A DNA stretch of 64,000 nt from Aspidiotus rigidus (GCA_035079385.1 JAVHKY010000003.1:25497501-25561500); one strand, 5' to 3'. Positions 49,826-60,669 are shown, numbered from the stretch's first letter. Numbers and translations: made by a program. Notes: generated by a model not told the origin, from the sequence alone.

Positions 49826-52800
49826 TGTAATGTATGAGCCTCATGATGTTGATGAAATTCGTAATTATATCGCCAATGAGTGTATTTGAAAATCATAAAT
49901 AATGGCGAAAAGAAGTTTAATACAAAAGAAAAATGAGTAGTGAGTACAAAAGACTAATTTATATTATTCCGAATTATTTTGTTTTGAATTTTCTTTAAGT
50001 ATTCCATGGCTTGGGACTCCTTGTAAGTTGAAAAGTCTTTTTCAAACTTTTCAAATCTTGGCGTCACCTTCCTCACCCCAATATGACGTTATTTGAAGCT
50101 TCCTCTGCCAAGGATTTTGCAAAAAGAAAAACGTTGTGGACGTGAACTCAATGAAGACGAAGAATGATGAATTTGATGAGCTTACTATTATCTTCTTCAA
50201 GAATTTTTTTTTCCTATTTTTTGACAGCAAGGATAAACTGACTCACTACGGGAAGAAGAACCTTTCATTTACATATTATGTATAACAATTTATCCTAATT
50301 GAAATTGGACATTATAATAGTTATATTAGCATACAAAGAGAGAATCAAAGTGTTGATTACAAAAAGTTGTTCATAATCGAGAAAAAACAGTGTCATAATC
50401 AAGATCGTGATCGACTAGCTCTTCATTGGCATCACTAATAAGGACGTGATCTTCATAATCGAAACTATCCGGGGCATGGGTCATCATCATTAGTATTGTC
50501 GAAAACTCGCGTAATCGACGTAACTGAGCTCAGTCCAGAAATTCGACAGATTACCGTACTTCCTACGTAAACTAAAATATTTATTTTCAAACGAACTCGA
50601 ATTTTAATTTATTAGGGAACTTGATACGTTTGAGTTTCTTCTTGCTCGCTAGCGATCCACAGCCTAACGTCGCTCCTGGAAACCTGCGGGCAAATCGAAG
50701 TCCTCCCTTAGTATAAAGAAGTCGTAAAATATCCGCTACATTAATATCTAGTCTAATCTTAGAAAAGCGCATTTGCGCTTGAAGAAAGTAAGAGCTTCAC
50801 CTTAAGACATGGATCGGCGAGGTCGAGAAAATTCTATTCGTTCACGGATTCGCTAGTCGGTATACTAATATATGATTTTCACGTATTTGATTTCCGGACG
50901 TTTCGCCCGCCATATTCTTGTATTGTCGTTATTGTACCTTCCTCTGCTACTCTCTGACTATCCTCTTTGGCTATTCTCTGAATTTCCGTATAAGTACGGT
51001 TGCGTTCAATCTGACTCGAAAATGGTGATGACAAACAAGGGACGACAAAAACGTGATCAATTGAACGACAGAATTTTCTCAGCCAGTTAATTTTGTATAA
51101 ATTACGAATTTTGATCTATCAAAGTCGAAAGAAAGAATTTCGACAAGTATGAAACGTTTTGTTTGCACTGACTGAATCACATACTATAGGAGTTGATGCA
51201 CGGCTGAAGGTATCATTTCCTTGACGTTGTGGGAATCTGCCTTCACCTGACTTCGCAGTAGAACAGCTGGTTAGATAAATCGCGAACTTATTTCTATCAT
51301 ACCATGAACATTACAAACGAATCAAAAAGGCATCACGTTGAAACTTATCTGCCATCGTGGAGTCCAGTTACCCGTGTGCGTTACTGAAATCACGTAGCAA
51401 TTTCCACGAATTCCATTTACAGGGTCGTTTGGTTTCAAAGGTAAATGCGTGGCTCGACCATTGTTTCGCTCATTTTTACGCCAAGTGTCGACGCGGCCGC
51501 AAAAGACGATAGTAAAAGCGGTAAGAAGTTATATAGAAGTAGATACCGACTGCGGTTTGGTAAATAATAAATCTCGAACGCGGTATTAGATAATAATACG
51601 AGGTGGCGTCGTCATCTGCTTCGCATAAAGGGTAGCTAAACGGTGCCCACTAATAAGTGCGACGCGAGTTAAAGGAAAAGACGCGCGTATATACATCGAA
51701 GTATACTTACACGGGGATAAGTTAACGGCATCGGCAGACGGAACGCGCGCGGTTAGGGAAGACGGTGGATATTATCTTAAAGAATAATTGGTAGTAATTA
51801 GGATGGAGACAAATACCGTAAACCGTTAGAAATAGTTTTAGGAGTACAAAGGTGGCGCTAGCGGAGAAAACGTACGGGGAAAGTGTAGCAGTTCTTAGGC
51901 AGATGGTGCTTTTCTGTTAGCTTCGCCTCGTGGTTATTTACGAGTGGGTCACCTAACCCTTGTAATACTACGGCTGCATAACTGTTTCTTACTTTTAAGA
52001 TTTATGTTGTACCAGGTCGTCTTAACTACTTCGACCATCCTTCTACATGACACCACCCCCTCACCTCCTCTCTCTCTCTGTCTGTTTCGCTGGAAATTTA
52101 CATTTTCCTCTCGATATCGTAATGTCGTGTCTACTTAGTCTAATAATCGTCCTTTATCCGTCCGTCGCCTCTTGCGCTGTTCTAATAGAATGTAATTCGC
52201 GACATTTGTTAAGACGCGTATGGCCTTGTTCTTTCGCGAACGAACATTGTTGGCGAACCCATGTGGCCGATGACTCGCGAGCGAACGCTGCTCCAGAATA
52301 TGTTAAATGACAGTTTGAATTTCGGCAATAAATATCATATTATAGTCTCATTCCATTATTTCGCTCTAAAAGCACTTTGAGCGTTTTGACTACTTACTAA
52401 CTTTGTTCAGGTTCGTGTATTAATACTGCACCCAACACATAATTAAAAAGCGAATTATATTGGGTGAATTCCGCTTTTATGGTTTTCTATCGATTGTCTC
52501 ACTATTGAACGAATCCATTTCATTCACTGATTGCAGTTATTTGTAGAATATGAAATTCGTCGAATGAATGTCATGAAGTAGTGATGATTCTGTGAGTGTT
52601 CTTTGCTACCTTGGAGTGAGATGAGCATCGAGGGTTGGCAGTCGTAGTATTGAGTAGATAGTATGGAAAGATCATTGGGCTTAGTTTGGCGCGTCAAAGT
52701 TCTTACCTCCACTGCCTTCTGCATCCTATTCATCCGCTTCCTGTTCTTCGTCTTCCGGCGTCAGTGCAAGGAATTTATCACACACTGGACATTTGAACAT

Positions 52801-54019
52801 TGCGTCACTACTCTTCTCTGATATGGCCTACCGTCTTTAATCCACTGGAACTCATCTGATTTACGTATGTTCCGGAAGACAATAATAGCACATGAATTCT
52901 TTTTGTTATATGTGCAGATTGCATTTATAGACTTCTTGAAATGTCAAAATAATTGAACATTTTCGACAAACGAATGTATTAGAATCATATAGCTGCTATA
53001 CCCATTGCTCCTTTCTACGATACAAAAACGTCAAAGACTACAAAATACCATAGACTAGGCATAACGCGTTTTCTGTGGAAAGAAGGTCACTATATATTGG
53101 TGTATCAAAGTTAGTTCAGCCTTTGTTTCAGAGTGCAAAGCAAAGGACCGTAGATGTTGTGTTCGGAATTGGCTTGGCGTCAGCTCAAGAGCAAAAATAT
53201 TTTCAGTTTCTCCGCATGGAGCGCTATAATATCGTTGATTTTTATGTTGATTCCAAATATCACGAGAAACGCTAGGAATATCAGTTTTACTTTCATTCTT
53301 TAGCTACAAATTTTCCTTTTGTATTTTACCAATTTTCAAAGCTATGAAGTTTCTGAAGGAAACTTTCCATATTCTTTTACAAAATTTAGTCACGTCAATA
53401 TCTATGATACCCATTGTTATTGCCCGTTTGCCTCCCGTTCTTGGCATACCACATTTTGGAGCTGTCCATCGTACAAGTGGAAAGCGGTTCTGGTTGATAC
53501 ACGTTTATGCACATTATACTCGTACAAAACTAGTCGCTTGCGGTGCGCCTGGCGGCTGGGCCTGCTCGCAGTAGGGCACGTCGCCAACGGATTATCACTT
53601 ACCTTGGCTGTAAGAAGCCTACTACCTACACGACACTCGACAGAGCGGATTTTTATGTTTCAAGAGAGCATGCTATCGATAGAGTAATGAACTTTGAAAC
53701 CATTTGTCAGTTCTCAATGGTACTACCTACAGATAGCTTGAAACACGCAATAAAGTTCAGCAACAATACATAGAAATGTTGATTATCCTGCTTCAAAACT
53801 GACTCAAGCATTGCTTTTTTCAAAAGCTGATAAATAAGTCTTCTTAGACGAACACTCTGAAACAAAAGAGAGAGAAAAAAAAAGAAGAAAAAGAAAAACT
53901 GAAAGCACAAACTGAAATTGATCACAAAATATAAACAGAATAATAATTTTGTCTGATTATCCATGACGTAATTTTTTAAAATCAATTTTCATTCGAAGTT
54001 ATTCTTCTTATTATTATTG
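49826..54019. other. Spacer, no gene supported
   Basis: The 51400-51900 block is richer in CG and could be promoter or exon sequence, but no frame stands out. A short minus-strand segment at about 52720-52790 reads MFKCPVCDKFLALTPEDEEQ, a lone CxxC-type fragment followed by a stop; too short to assign. Confidence 0.35.
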
Positions 54020-54325
54020 TTAAAATTATCCCATCGACCACCCGCTACGTCTTTGTATTTCTCACTTCTGAGATTGTTGCAGTCTTGAATGAACCTTAAG
54101 ATAGAGGTAGCTAGTGAAATGGCGTTCCAATTGCAACAGTGATTTCATTTTATTTTATTTTATTTTTTTTTTACCAAACATCATTTTTTTTCGTCGCGCA
54201 TTAAAATATCATTGTTTCCAAGATAACGTTTCATTATTTTAAAATTATAAGTACTTTCAAATCATATTTATAGGTATACTTAATTGTATAATTGCAGTTT
54301 TTGTCATTTCAAGTTTTAAATTCCA
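54020..54325 (-). other. Helitron 3' non-coding tail (tentative)
   Basis: AT-rich sequence downstream of the helicase stop, with a (TTTTA)n-like run at 54149-54172. On the minus strand it ends near a G-rich GTAGCGGGTGG segment that is a candidate Helitron terminus. Confidence 0.3.
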
Positions 54326-55711
54326 TCATTTCAGTAAATACAACATTTTTTTAGTGTAAACATCATCATTTGTCATAATTTTCCCTTGCTCTTCGGAGGG
54401 GAAAATTTTCATCTTGATATCTTGAAAGCTTCTAGCTCGTGATAAAGCAACGTCCAGTTGGCCATGGCTGAAGACAGGACTTGGTAGAAAGATTCCAACT
54501 TTTTCTAAAGTTTGCCCTTGAGATTTACTTATGGTCATACTGAAAGCTAGCCGTATTGGAAACTGAATTCTCCTTTTTGTCTAGTATTATTCTCAGCAAA
54601 AAAGCCATTTGTCCCGAATTATTTCCAGTCAAAGTTTCGGCTACAATTACATTGGTTCTCATTTCTATCACCAGTAAGCGAGTACCATTACACAAACCGT
54701 GACTCGCGTTTAAATTCCTCATGAGAATAACTATAGCTCCAATTTTCAGTCGTAATTCATGGAGCAGCATTCCTGAAGGCGTCGCGTCAATGAATGTAAA
54801 AAGTCAGTTGATACATCGGTAAACGTTTCGGTATCGTTGTTCACGATAGAATCGGCACTAAAGTATGTTCGTTCGGCACCTTATACTAAATCAAGTACTT
54901 CTTCATTGAGTGTAAATGTATCGATATTTTTCGGCGTTTAAATAGCTTTATTTTGGTAATCTTTACTATTTTCCGGGCTCAACTTGTCCCCAAATATTTC
55001 TGTTGCAAGATTATCTTTGCAGATACACTCGCTAGGAATTCTGATAAAAGTATCTAATTGTTGGTTTCTCATCACTTCAGTTGAAGCTTGACGACCTCTA
55101 CCGACTTTCAATAGCCTTTTGGCGTAATCTGTGGCATCAATATTTACTCTCATATTGCGAGTCAAAGTAAATTCTTTCACCAAGTGCCAATATCGACTAT
55201 TTTTCACAGTTTCTTCTGATATCATTGTTCGAGTTCCATGTTGAACGACTGGAAGACATTGCATCCAATCGCCACCAAAAATAACAATTTTACCACCAAA
55301 TGGCAAATCATTCTTCATCAGTTCTTTTAAAAACATGTTTATAGCATCAAGTACATAATAATAGGGAGACATTGTCACTTCGTCCCAAAGAATAACGGAA
55401 GCATTTTTCAAACGCATCGCCACATCGCTATTTTTACCGAGGGAGCATGTTGAATCTCTCTTCAGAGGTACAGACAGACGACCTACCGAGTGTACTGTTC
55501 GCCCTCCAACCAATAGGGAGGCTGAAAGGCCGGTCCATGCAGTAGAAATTACAATTCTATTTTCGGATCGTAACTTGTGCATTATTCCTGGGTAAATATA
55601 TGTTTTGCCTGTACCAGCGGCGGCATTTATGAAAAATAAAGTTGGCCTGTTGGCACTGTTTGGTTGATTAATCTGTTGATCAATCATTTTCATAAGTTCG
55701 TCGTATACCAC
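54326..55711 (-). pseudogene. Helitron Pif1-like helicase domain
   Basis: The 257-codon frame 55711-54938 has the Walker A box INAAAGTGKTYIYPGIMHKL, motif Ia ISTAWTGLSASLLVGGRTVHS, Walker B ILWDEVTMSPYYYVLDAI, a GG-K-IVIFGGDWMQCLPVV motif III, and LTRNMR. After a gap with a frame change, 54770-54525 gives LKIGAIVILMRNLNASHGLCNGTRL. A further frame, 54538-54326, supplies the last motifs, ISKSQGQTLEKVGI and DVALSRAR. It would unwind DNA during rolling-circle transposition. The body is well preserved apart from two frame changes. Confidence 0.92.
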
Positions 55712-55759
55712 GCGTGCTCATTATTACAAGTAGCTATGATATTTTCAGCGCATTCATGT

Positions 55760-56360
55760 TCATAAGCCATCATAATCATCTTCTCGCCGCCAGTCACTCA
55801 TTAAAATAGTTTTATCTAATTCTGGCAGAGAGAAGTCACTAAGCCTTTTACTATGCAGTGAGAGCAACTCACTTACGTGGGCTAAACTTTTTTGTTCTGC
55901 AAGTGCTGATACTGTGGCCACAGCGATGTTGCGAGGATCTCCTCTGCAAAAATCTTCGGACAAATGTGAAAGATATTTTTTCCACGATTTAAGTGGCTCA
56001 TTTGGGCAGCAAAATACGCAGATAGTAACAAATAATTGTCGCAAGCATCTTGGCATCTGGAAAGTTGATGCCACTGCCAATGCTCGGTCCCATTCTTTGT
56101 CATCAGCTAATAGGCCAAGAGCAGTGGCTGCTTCAACGTACGTTGAGTACACCTAACCTTCTAACGTCTTGGAAGCTAGTACAACCTCGTTGATGTAGCA
56201 AGAGAAGACGTAAGTAATATCTTGATCCTCTTTCACGAACATTAGCGTTATACATTTGGGCAAGTACTTTCTCGCCTCCTTCTTGTCGCTTACGCCAAGA
56301 CCAAGGTGGCGTTGTTTTATGAAACACGTAGTGTTGAGGTATTTCGCGATACAAAGTCAT
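55760..56360 (-). pseudogene. Helitron linker between Rep and helicase
   Basis: Two overlapping frames: 56360-56133 (LYREIPQHYVFHK, ERGSRYYLRLLLLHQRGCTSFQDVR) and 56152-55760 (YVEAATALGLLADDKEWDRAL, MPRCLRQLFVTICVFC, and a C-terminal SLPELDKTILMSDW). These are conserved Helitron linker blocks just before the helicase. One frameshift lies near 56150, and an acidic tail ends at 55760. Confidence 0.85.
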
Positions 56361-56442
56361 CTCTTATCCTTTCGAGCGACTTGTCCGAGGATGGTAACTT
56401 GCACGTCCTCTAACATTGAACATCAAAGTGTAATAATTATAA

Positions 56443-56855
56443 TTAAGAGTTCGAAAACTTTAAGGAATACTGACGCGCATGAGGCTCTCTTTTATTCAAA
56501 TCAAACCATGCAATCAATGTTGAAGGACGATTTTTTGCCCCTTGCAGTGCTTCAACTTCCATCCCCTTTCTAAAAGATACTGTTTGCCGGTTCTCTTTGT
56601 GAACGGCCAGCCGATAGACAGTATGAGAACAGAAGTGCATTCTAAATTGAAACTGACGGTACATTGCTTCAGGAGCGCTCAAATATCTTGTATTCTGGTA
56701 GTTGGCTACTTCGTCGTGAACTATTCTATTGTCTTCTGTTTCATCATTTTCAGGAACAATTCCTATTGTAGCAGAATCATGACCCTTGTGCATATATTTG
56801 TACAGATATTTTATTGCGAATGAAGAAGCACAGAGCTCTACATTCAAATGCGCAT
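56443..56855 (-). pseudogene. Helitron Rep domain, two-tyrosine part
   Basis: Immediately after the viral insert the Helitron resumes with YNAHLNVELCASS then FAIKYLYKYMHKGHDSA, which contains the Y-x-x-Y pair of the rolling-circle nuclease. The continuation EVANYQNTRYLSAPEAMYRQF and TVYRLAVHKENRQTV is a standard linker. The frame is open to about 56443. Joined to the left side of the insert, the ancestral reading across the junction would be L-K-Y-N-A-H-L-N-V, which confirms that the viral DNA was inserted here. Confidence 0.88.
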
Positions 56856-58304
56856 TGTAGACAACATATTTCTAGTAGCGGCAATGTCCGTAGTAGGCAA
56901 CGGAGGAATACCTTGCATGTCAACGCCCATGACACCCATAAAAGGATAGCAAGCTCCTAGACCGCCTAAAGCACGTGGTGTGTACAGAACGCATTCGGGC
57001 ATAGAAGAGCTGGCTCTATCGTTGGAGTGTGCTTTAATTCTTGACCAGTAGGGTATCAAATCATCACACAGCATTTGGGCCATGGCACGATGGAGGCCTC
57101 GTCTTACCATTGCAGATATAGATGTAAAGATTTCACTTGCCATATTTAGTGGACCACGGTATATGGGCGTCTGTACTTCTTTGAGGATCAGAGCAGCAGC
57201 GGCACGCTGGAGATAACCCTTTGCGGAGCCGCGTGCATAGAGGACGCGTAGGTATTCACCACGAAATGGGCCACACATTAACTTAATCTTCTGCATTATG
57301 GCACCCATTAAATTGAATATGTAGAACAAAATCGCACAGAGATATGCTGAAGTGGAACTGAGCCACATATCATCTCCTTGATGCACGTGGTGCTTATGCG
57401 GAAGAATCTTGCCGGTAAGTTCAAATAGTATTTCTTCAGCGATCTCGAAGTAGGCTAAGTTAAGGACTGTGTTAATCAAATCAGTTCCTTTTGTGCCACT
57501 AAACATCCCTTGGATGACACGCCACTCCTTTGGCAAACTCTTCGAAACCTCACAGGGACACTTAACTTTGGAATTAAATTTAGCTTTTGAAAGCCACTCA
57601 TTACAGAGGACCCAATCTGGATGACAACCAACTCTCTTCCTGTATTTCAATAATAAATATTTATTGTAAGGTACAATCCATCTGTTGTCGACTACATATC
57701 TACCAACTTGCATTTTACGGCCATCATTTCTGCGTCGGTATTTTGGAAAGCCATTCTCATTGGATGTATTCTCTTCGCAGAAATCTTTGGGATAGTTCTT
57801 TGAACATTTCCCAGCGACCATGCACTGAGAATGCATATTATAATGAGGTCCGCAAGGCCCATGAACCATCATTTTAATCACTATCTCATAGAGAAGCGGC
57901 TCTGTTTCCTTATCTGGTATTTCTGCACAAATTACTCGATCTATATCTTTCACAGTGCGTATTTTAGACTCGTTGTCTAAATGGATACACATGTGTGAGT
58001 GAGGAAGGCCTCGTTTCTGTAATTCAATTACTCCAACATTGGCTATCACATTACCGAATACTTTATTTTTTACGATATCTTCCCGGAGAAGAGAATCTTT
58101 TTTCGCATGAAATACGCGAGCAACTAAATCTGGCCGATTTGTAGTTTCCTCGCCAGAATCTTTGTTCTCAACTATTTCTAGCCACCTCGGATTTGCCGTA
58201 AAAGTAATAAACAAATCTGGTTTTTCTGCTTCAGCAGTTAGAGCCATTGCGTCTTGATATTGTTGTTGCATGGCACGGGGTGAGCCAGTAAAAGTTGATG
58301 GCAA
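56844..58304 (-). CDS. Chimeric frame: Helitron Rep N-terminus fused to viral RdRp fragment
   Basis: A single 486-codon frame. Residues 1-221 are Helitron: TFTGSPRAMQQQYQDAM, KPDLFITFTANPRW, and the metal-binding RGLPHSHMCIHL (H102, H104), then VPYNKYLLLKY. At about residue 222 the sequence switches to a viral RNA-dependent RNA polymerase that continues in frame without a stop to about residue 481. The Helitron then returns in another frame, so the chimera ends five codons later. Upstream of the ATG at 58304 the Helitron frame is open further, to a stop near 58380, so the ATG is not the ancestral start. Whether the chimera is expressed is unknown; an intact frame of this length could reflect recent insertion. 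Confidence 0.85.
   Translation of the reverse strand: MPSTFTGSPRAMQQQYQDAMALTAEAEKPDLFITFTANPRWLEIVENKDSGEETTNRPDLVARVFHAKKDSLLREDIVKNKVFGNVIANVGVIELQKRGLPHSHMCIHLDNESKIRTVKDIDRVICAEIPDKETEPLLYEIVIKMMVHGPCGPHYNMHSQCMVAGKCSKNYPKDFCEENTSNENGFPKYRRRNDGRKMQVGRYVVDNRWIVPYNKYLLLKYRKRVGCHPDWVLCNEWLSKAKFNSKVKCPCEVSKSLPKEWRVIQGMFSGTKGTDLINTVLNLAYFEIAEEILFELTGKILPHKHHVHQGDDMWLSSTSAYLCAILFYIFNLMGAIMQKIKLMCGPFRGEYLRVLYARGSAKGYLQRAAAALILKEVQTPIYRGPLNMASEIFTSISAMVRRGLHRAMAQMLCDDLIPYWSRIKAHSNDRASSSMPECVLYTPRALGGLGACYPFMGVMGVDMQGIPPLPTTDIAATRNMLSTMRI
56860..57640 (-). mobile_element. Endogenous viral element: totivirus-like RdRp fragment
   Basis: A 781-bp insert between two copies of TACA (minus strand; plus-strand TGTA at 57641-57644 and 56856-56859). 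In the 486-codon frame it shows motif B, S269-G270...T274...N278...N282 (within MFSGTKGTDLINTVLN). Motif C is HQGDD with G310-D311-D312. A basic motif D/E region (GEYLRVLYARG, GYLQRA) follows, then a thumb region with PRALGGLG at 443-450. Motif A is missing, so the piece starts between A and B. This set is typical of double-stranded RNA viruses of the totivirus-like group. No gag-like gene, terminal repeats or poly-A accompany it. Non-retroviral integrated RNA virus fragments are common in insects. Confidence 0.85.
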
Positions 58305-58877
58305 AATTACTGTTTTCCCAACATCATATTGCTTATCACCTTGATGTAGGTATAATCGTACAGCCCTTGATACATTTCAACTTTTAATTGCTGTTGATGC
58401 TTGTAAAAAATAATGTTACTCACTATTAAAATTTCATTGTCGTATCTTGATAATTCGGTTGACTGCGTTTGAATTATGTTCTCTGTATCAGCATTAGCAG
58501 CGTTAATATTTGCTTCGTTGGCATCAGCTTCACAAACAACATTATCATTATAGTAATTGCATCTTTGGATTCCGTTTCCAAGAAGTTGCAGTTATGGATT
58601 GCAATGGAAGGCGTTGCTTGAAGAATCACGGGAGTAGGCGGAGTTTCTTGTTCACCTATAAGATTTTCTGGCTTTGTTTTCGGCGAAGGAGCGGTGAGTC
58701 TCTTTGGTTTGGTCCTCTTGGGATTGCGCCTTTGTGGTTATATTTACTGGCTGTTGAAGTTGTACCGTGGGTGCTTGTTTGTCGGGTTTCCTTTTTGTCG
58801 TTATTTAAGCGTGGAAGGTTGTGGGTTACGTACTTAGTGTCGCCTCTTGGTTGGCTTCTGGTTCGCGTTTTGCGCAA
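58305..58877 (-). pseudogene. Helitron N-terminal region, frameshifted
   Basis: Three frames continue the Helitron protein upstream of 58304. Directly upstream in the same frame is LYLHQGDKQYDVGKTVILP. In a second frame is YKHQQQLKVEMYQGL, matching the usual segment before the GK-x-x-ILPS-x-FTGSPR block. At 58877-58656 lies a basic, S/T-rich 73-codon frame that leads into P-K-T-K-P-E-N. At least two frameshifts occur (near 58350 and 58660). The conserved Helitron order supports the call; the distal part is less certain. Confidence 0.65.
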
Positions 58878-58880
58878 ATT

Positions 58881-59023
58881 GAAAAAATTTTTGAAGCACT
58901 AAAGATACAAATTTCTTCAAGCGAAATAATTATACCGGATTTTGTTAGTAAGCCATTCTCGCTCGATCGTCTGTTTAGTATTTATCGGTAATTGTGCATG
59001 ATACGCAGTGATGTTGAAGCTTT
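58881..59023. other. Short spacer between Helitron and TIR element
   Basis: No feature recognised. It ends in CTTT at 59020-59023, which is repeated at 60670-60673 on the far side of the TIR element. Confidence 0.5.
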
Positions 59024-59143
59024 CAGTAGGATATAAAAGTAGGTATGAGGAATTTGCCCTTTCTGTGCATGCGCGAGTCCGGCTTTTGACGGCGATTGAT
59101 CTCTCTCTCTCTCTGTCTATATGACGGCGATCTCTTTCTAAGA
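59024..59143 (+). repeat. Left terminal inverted repeat
   Basis: 120-bp arm matching the complement of 60550-60669 with few mismatches (for example GTGCATGCGCGAG here against GCGCATGCACGAG, and one extra TC unit). It starts CAGTAGG. Confidence 0.85.
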
Positions 59144-59256
59144 AGGGTTGTCCGGCTATTCGACGACTGCGAAACAATTTCTAAAATGTAGACCATACAG
59201 ATTCCAAGTCTTCATTTGAGAAAACAATACCCACCATATTGCGATGATTAACCACA

Positions 59257-59835
59257 CTAATACTCATCTCTTTGCGCAACGTATCCCTGTTTGACACCTC
59301 CTAGATCCAGGCAGTGCACGGTGTCATATTTATACTCAAATGTATCAAGGATCCATTCTGGGTCAAACAAATACTTGTACACGTCTTTATAATTCTTTCC
59401 TCTAATTCCTACACTTAATTTGAGTAAGTGGTTTTTCCATTTTGTGTGGCTTTTGTCCAATTAGAGCTTAAATATAAACTCGAAATTATCTCGCAAATTG
59501 AGTTCAACCTCCGCGGCCCACATTACAATTGACAGCTTGTACACTGCCCTTAAGGTGTTCAGCGACATATGTGGAAATAACGCGCTTAAATGCTCATCAA
59601 ATAGAGTATACATCGCGTGATTGTCCACCAAATGGTAGGCTTTGCACAACTTGGCCCGTAATCCCAGATGTATAGAGCTGCGCATTGGTGCACCTTCCTC
59701 TCCAAAATCTCTGCAATATTGCGGATGATTTATGATCTGATTGCAGATACACTGGAATGCGCTCGATTTTTTTTTTCAACAACGCTTTCAATTTCATTAA
59801 AATCATCATGTATAATGTGACAAGCGGCATAATGA
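59257..59835 (-). pseudogene. Coding-like segment inside the TIR element, family unknown
   Basis: On the minus strand two adjoining frames, 59685-59461 and 59460-59257, are separated by a single stop and read as one protein-like stretch of about 140 residues. It has ordered composition (LRAKLCKAYHLVDNHAMYTL; TLRAVYKLSIVMWAAEVELN; DPEWILDTFEYKYD). Upstream, to 59830, another frame (DDFNEIESVVEKK) looks related after a frame change. It could be a transposase remnant or captured cargo; I do not recognise it. Confidence 0.4.
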
Positions 59836-60549
59836 AAAACGATTAAAAGTCAAAAATACAAAACAAAAAAATATAAAAGAACGCAAAATGGCAAAAAGAA
59901 AACAAATAAGAACGATCTTTTTTGACAAAACACCAACTCTGCGGATATGAAATAATTTTGAAATAACAGAATAGTAAAACACACAAAGTCGAAGCAAGGA
60001 GCTTTCTCAACGACAAAAGTATGAGTGACAAGAACAGTAACTTTTTTTGGGATGGATTGGCGATTTTTACCTTTGGCCATCTTTGGTTACATTTGATTGA
60101 TCAAATTAAGGAAACCCATTACACATGCACCTAACTTCACTTGTCTTAGTTATCTTCCCTTATTTTCAATCCTATGCTTATACATGTCTTTTTCATTTTC
60201 ATATCGAGCAAACTGACCAAAGGTATACGCAGAGCACTCATTTCTGATCGAATCACCCTCAAAAATGAATTAATGAAATTGCTTTTCCACTTCATACCCC
60301 AATAAGCAGCGTACACGCTATCATTAACCATCCAGAACCTACGAGCAACTTATTATTTCCACAAGTTAGAAAGAGATCCTAATGTCAATCAAGCACCTCC
60401 AACAAAAAACGATATTCTTAATTAAACAGGAAGCCCTAACAAAAAAAAAACATTTGTAATATTCACCCTCGATGTGTAAAATCAATTTTTTTTTTTTTTT
60501 TTCCTTATACCTACAAAGACATTGACATACGACACACGACACGGACATA
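59836..60549. other. AT-rich interior of the TIR element
   Basis: Short minus-strand frames with hydrophobic, F/L-rich composition (59843-60080) and poly-A/T tracts (60441-60450, 60486-60502). No motif was recognised. Confidence 0.4.
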
Positions 60550-60669
60550 ACTTAGAAAGAAAGAGATCACCGTCATATAGATAGAGAGAGAGATCAATCG
60601 CCGTCAAAAGCCGGACTCGTGCATGCGCAGAAAGGGCAAATTCCTCATACCTACTTTTATATCCTACTG
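60550..60669 (-). repeat. Right terminal inverted repeat
   Basis: Complementary partner of 59024-59143. It ends CCTACTG, followed by CTTT. Confidence 0.85.

Larger units (their letters stand above)
54020..58880 (-). mobile_element. Helitron (rolling-circle transposon) with RepHel gene, broken
   Basis: The minus strand carries, in order, a hydrophilic N-terminal region (58877-58380), the Helitron helicase-like Rep domain, a linker, and a Pif1-family helicase ending at 54326. This order is diagnostic of autonomous Helitrons. Multiple frameshifts and a viral insertion (56860-57640) have inactivated it. The likely 3' tail is uncertain: a G-rich GTAGCGGGTGGTCGATGGG segment on the minus strand around 54025-54045 resembles Helitron tails, but no clean hairpin plus CTRR end was established. 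The 5' TC end was not identified. A TIR element starts at 59024, just beyond the N-terminal end. Confidence 0.9.
59024..60669. mobile_element. DNA transposon with 120-bp terminal inverted repeats, superfamily unknown
   Basis: The ends are CAGTAGGATATAAAAGTAGG (59024 onward) and its exact complement (to 60669). The inverted similarity continues for about 120 bp on each side (59024-59143, 60550-60669), including GAGGAATTTGCCCTTTCTG, GAGTCCGGCTTTTGACGGCG, a TCTC microsatellite and ATGACGG-GATCTCTTTCT. It is flanked by CTTT on both sides, a possible 4-bp target duplication. The 1.4-kb interior has minus-strand coding-like DNA at 59257-59835 and AT-rich DNA elsewhere. The arms differ at only a few sites, so it moved more recently than the Helitron decayed. 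The superfamily could not be set. Confidence 0.8.

Noticed and set aside
53770..53985. 92-codon minus frame with a phenylalanine run
   Set aside because: Driven by an AAAGAAAAAG simple sequence on the plus strand; no domain.
55914..56823. Several plus-strand frames of 80-105 codons
   Set aside because: They lie opposite well-supported Helitron linker and Rep sequence and have no motifs of their own.
58510..58902. 130-codon plus-strand frame
   Set aside because: Antisense shadow of the Helitron N-terminal region; its minus strand continues the Helitron protein in order.
59843..60080. Hydrophobic minus frames inside the TIR element
   Set aside because: Three overlapping frames are all F/L/V-rich because of A-rich DNA on the plus strand; no motif separates one as real.
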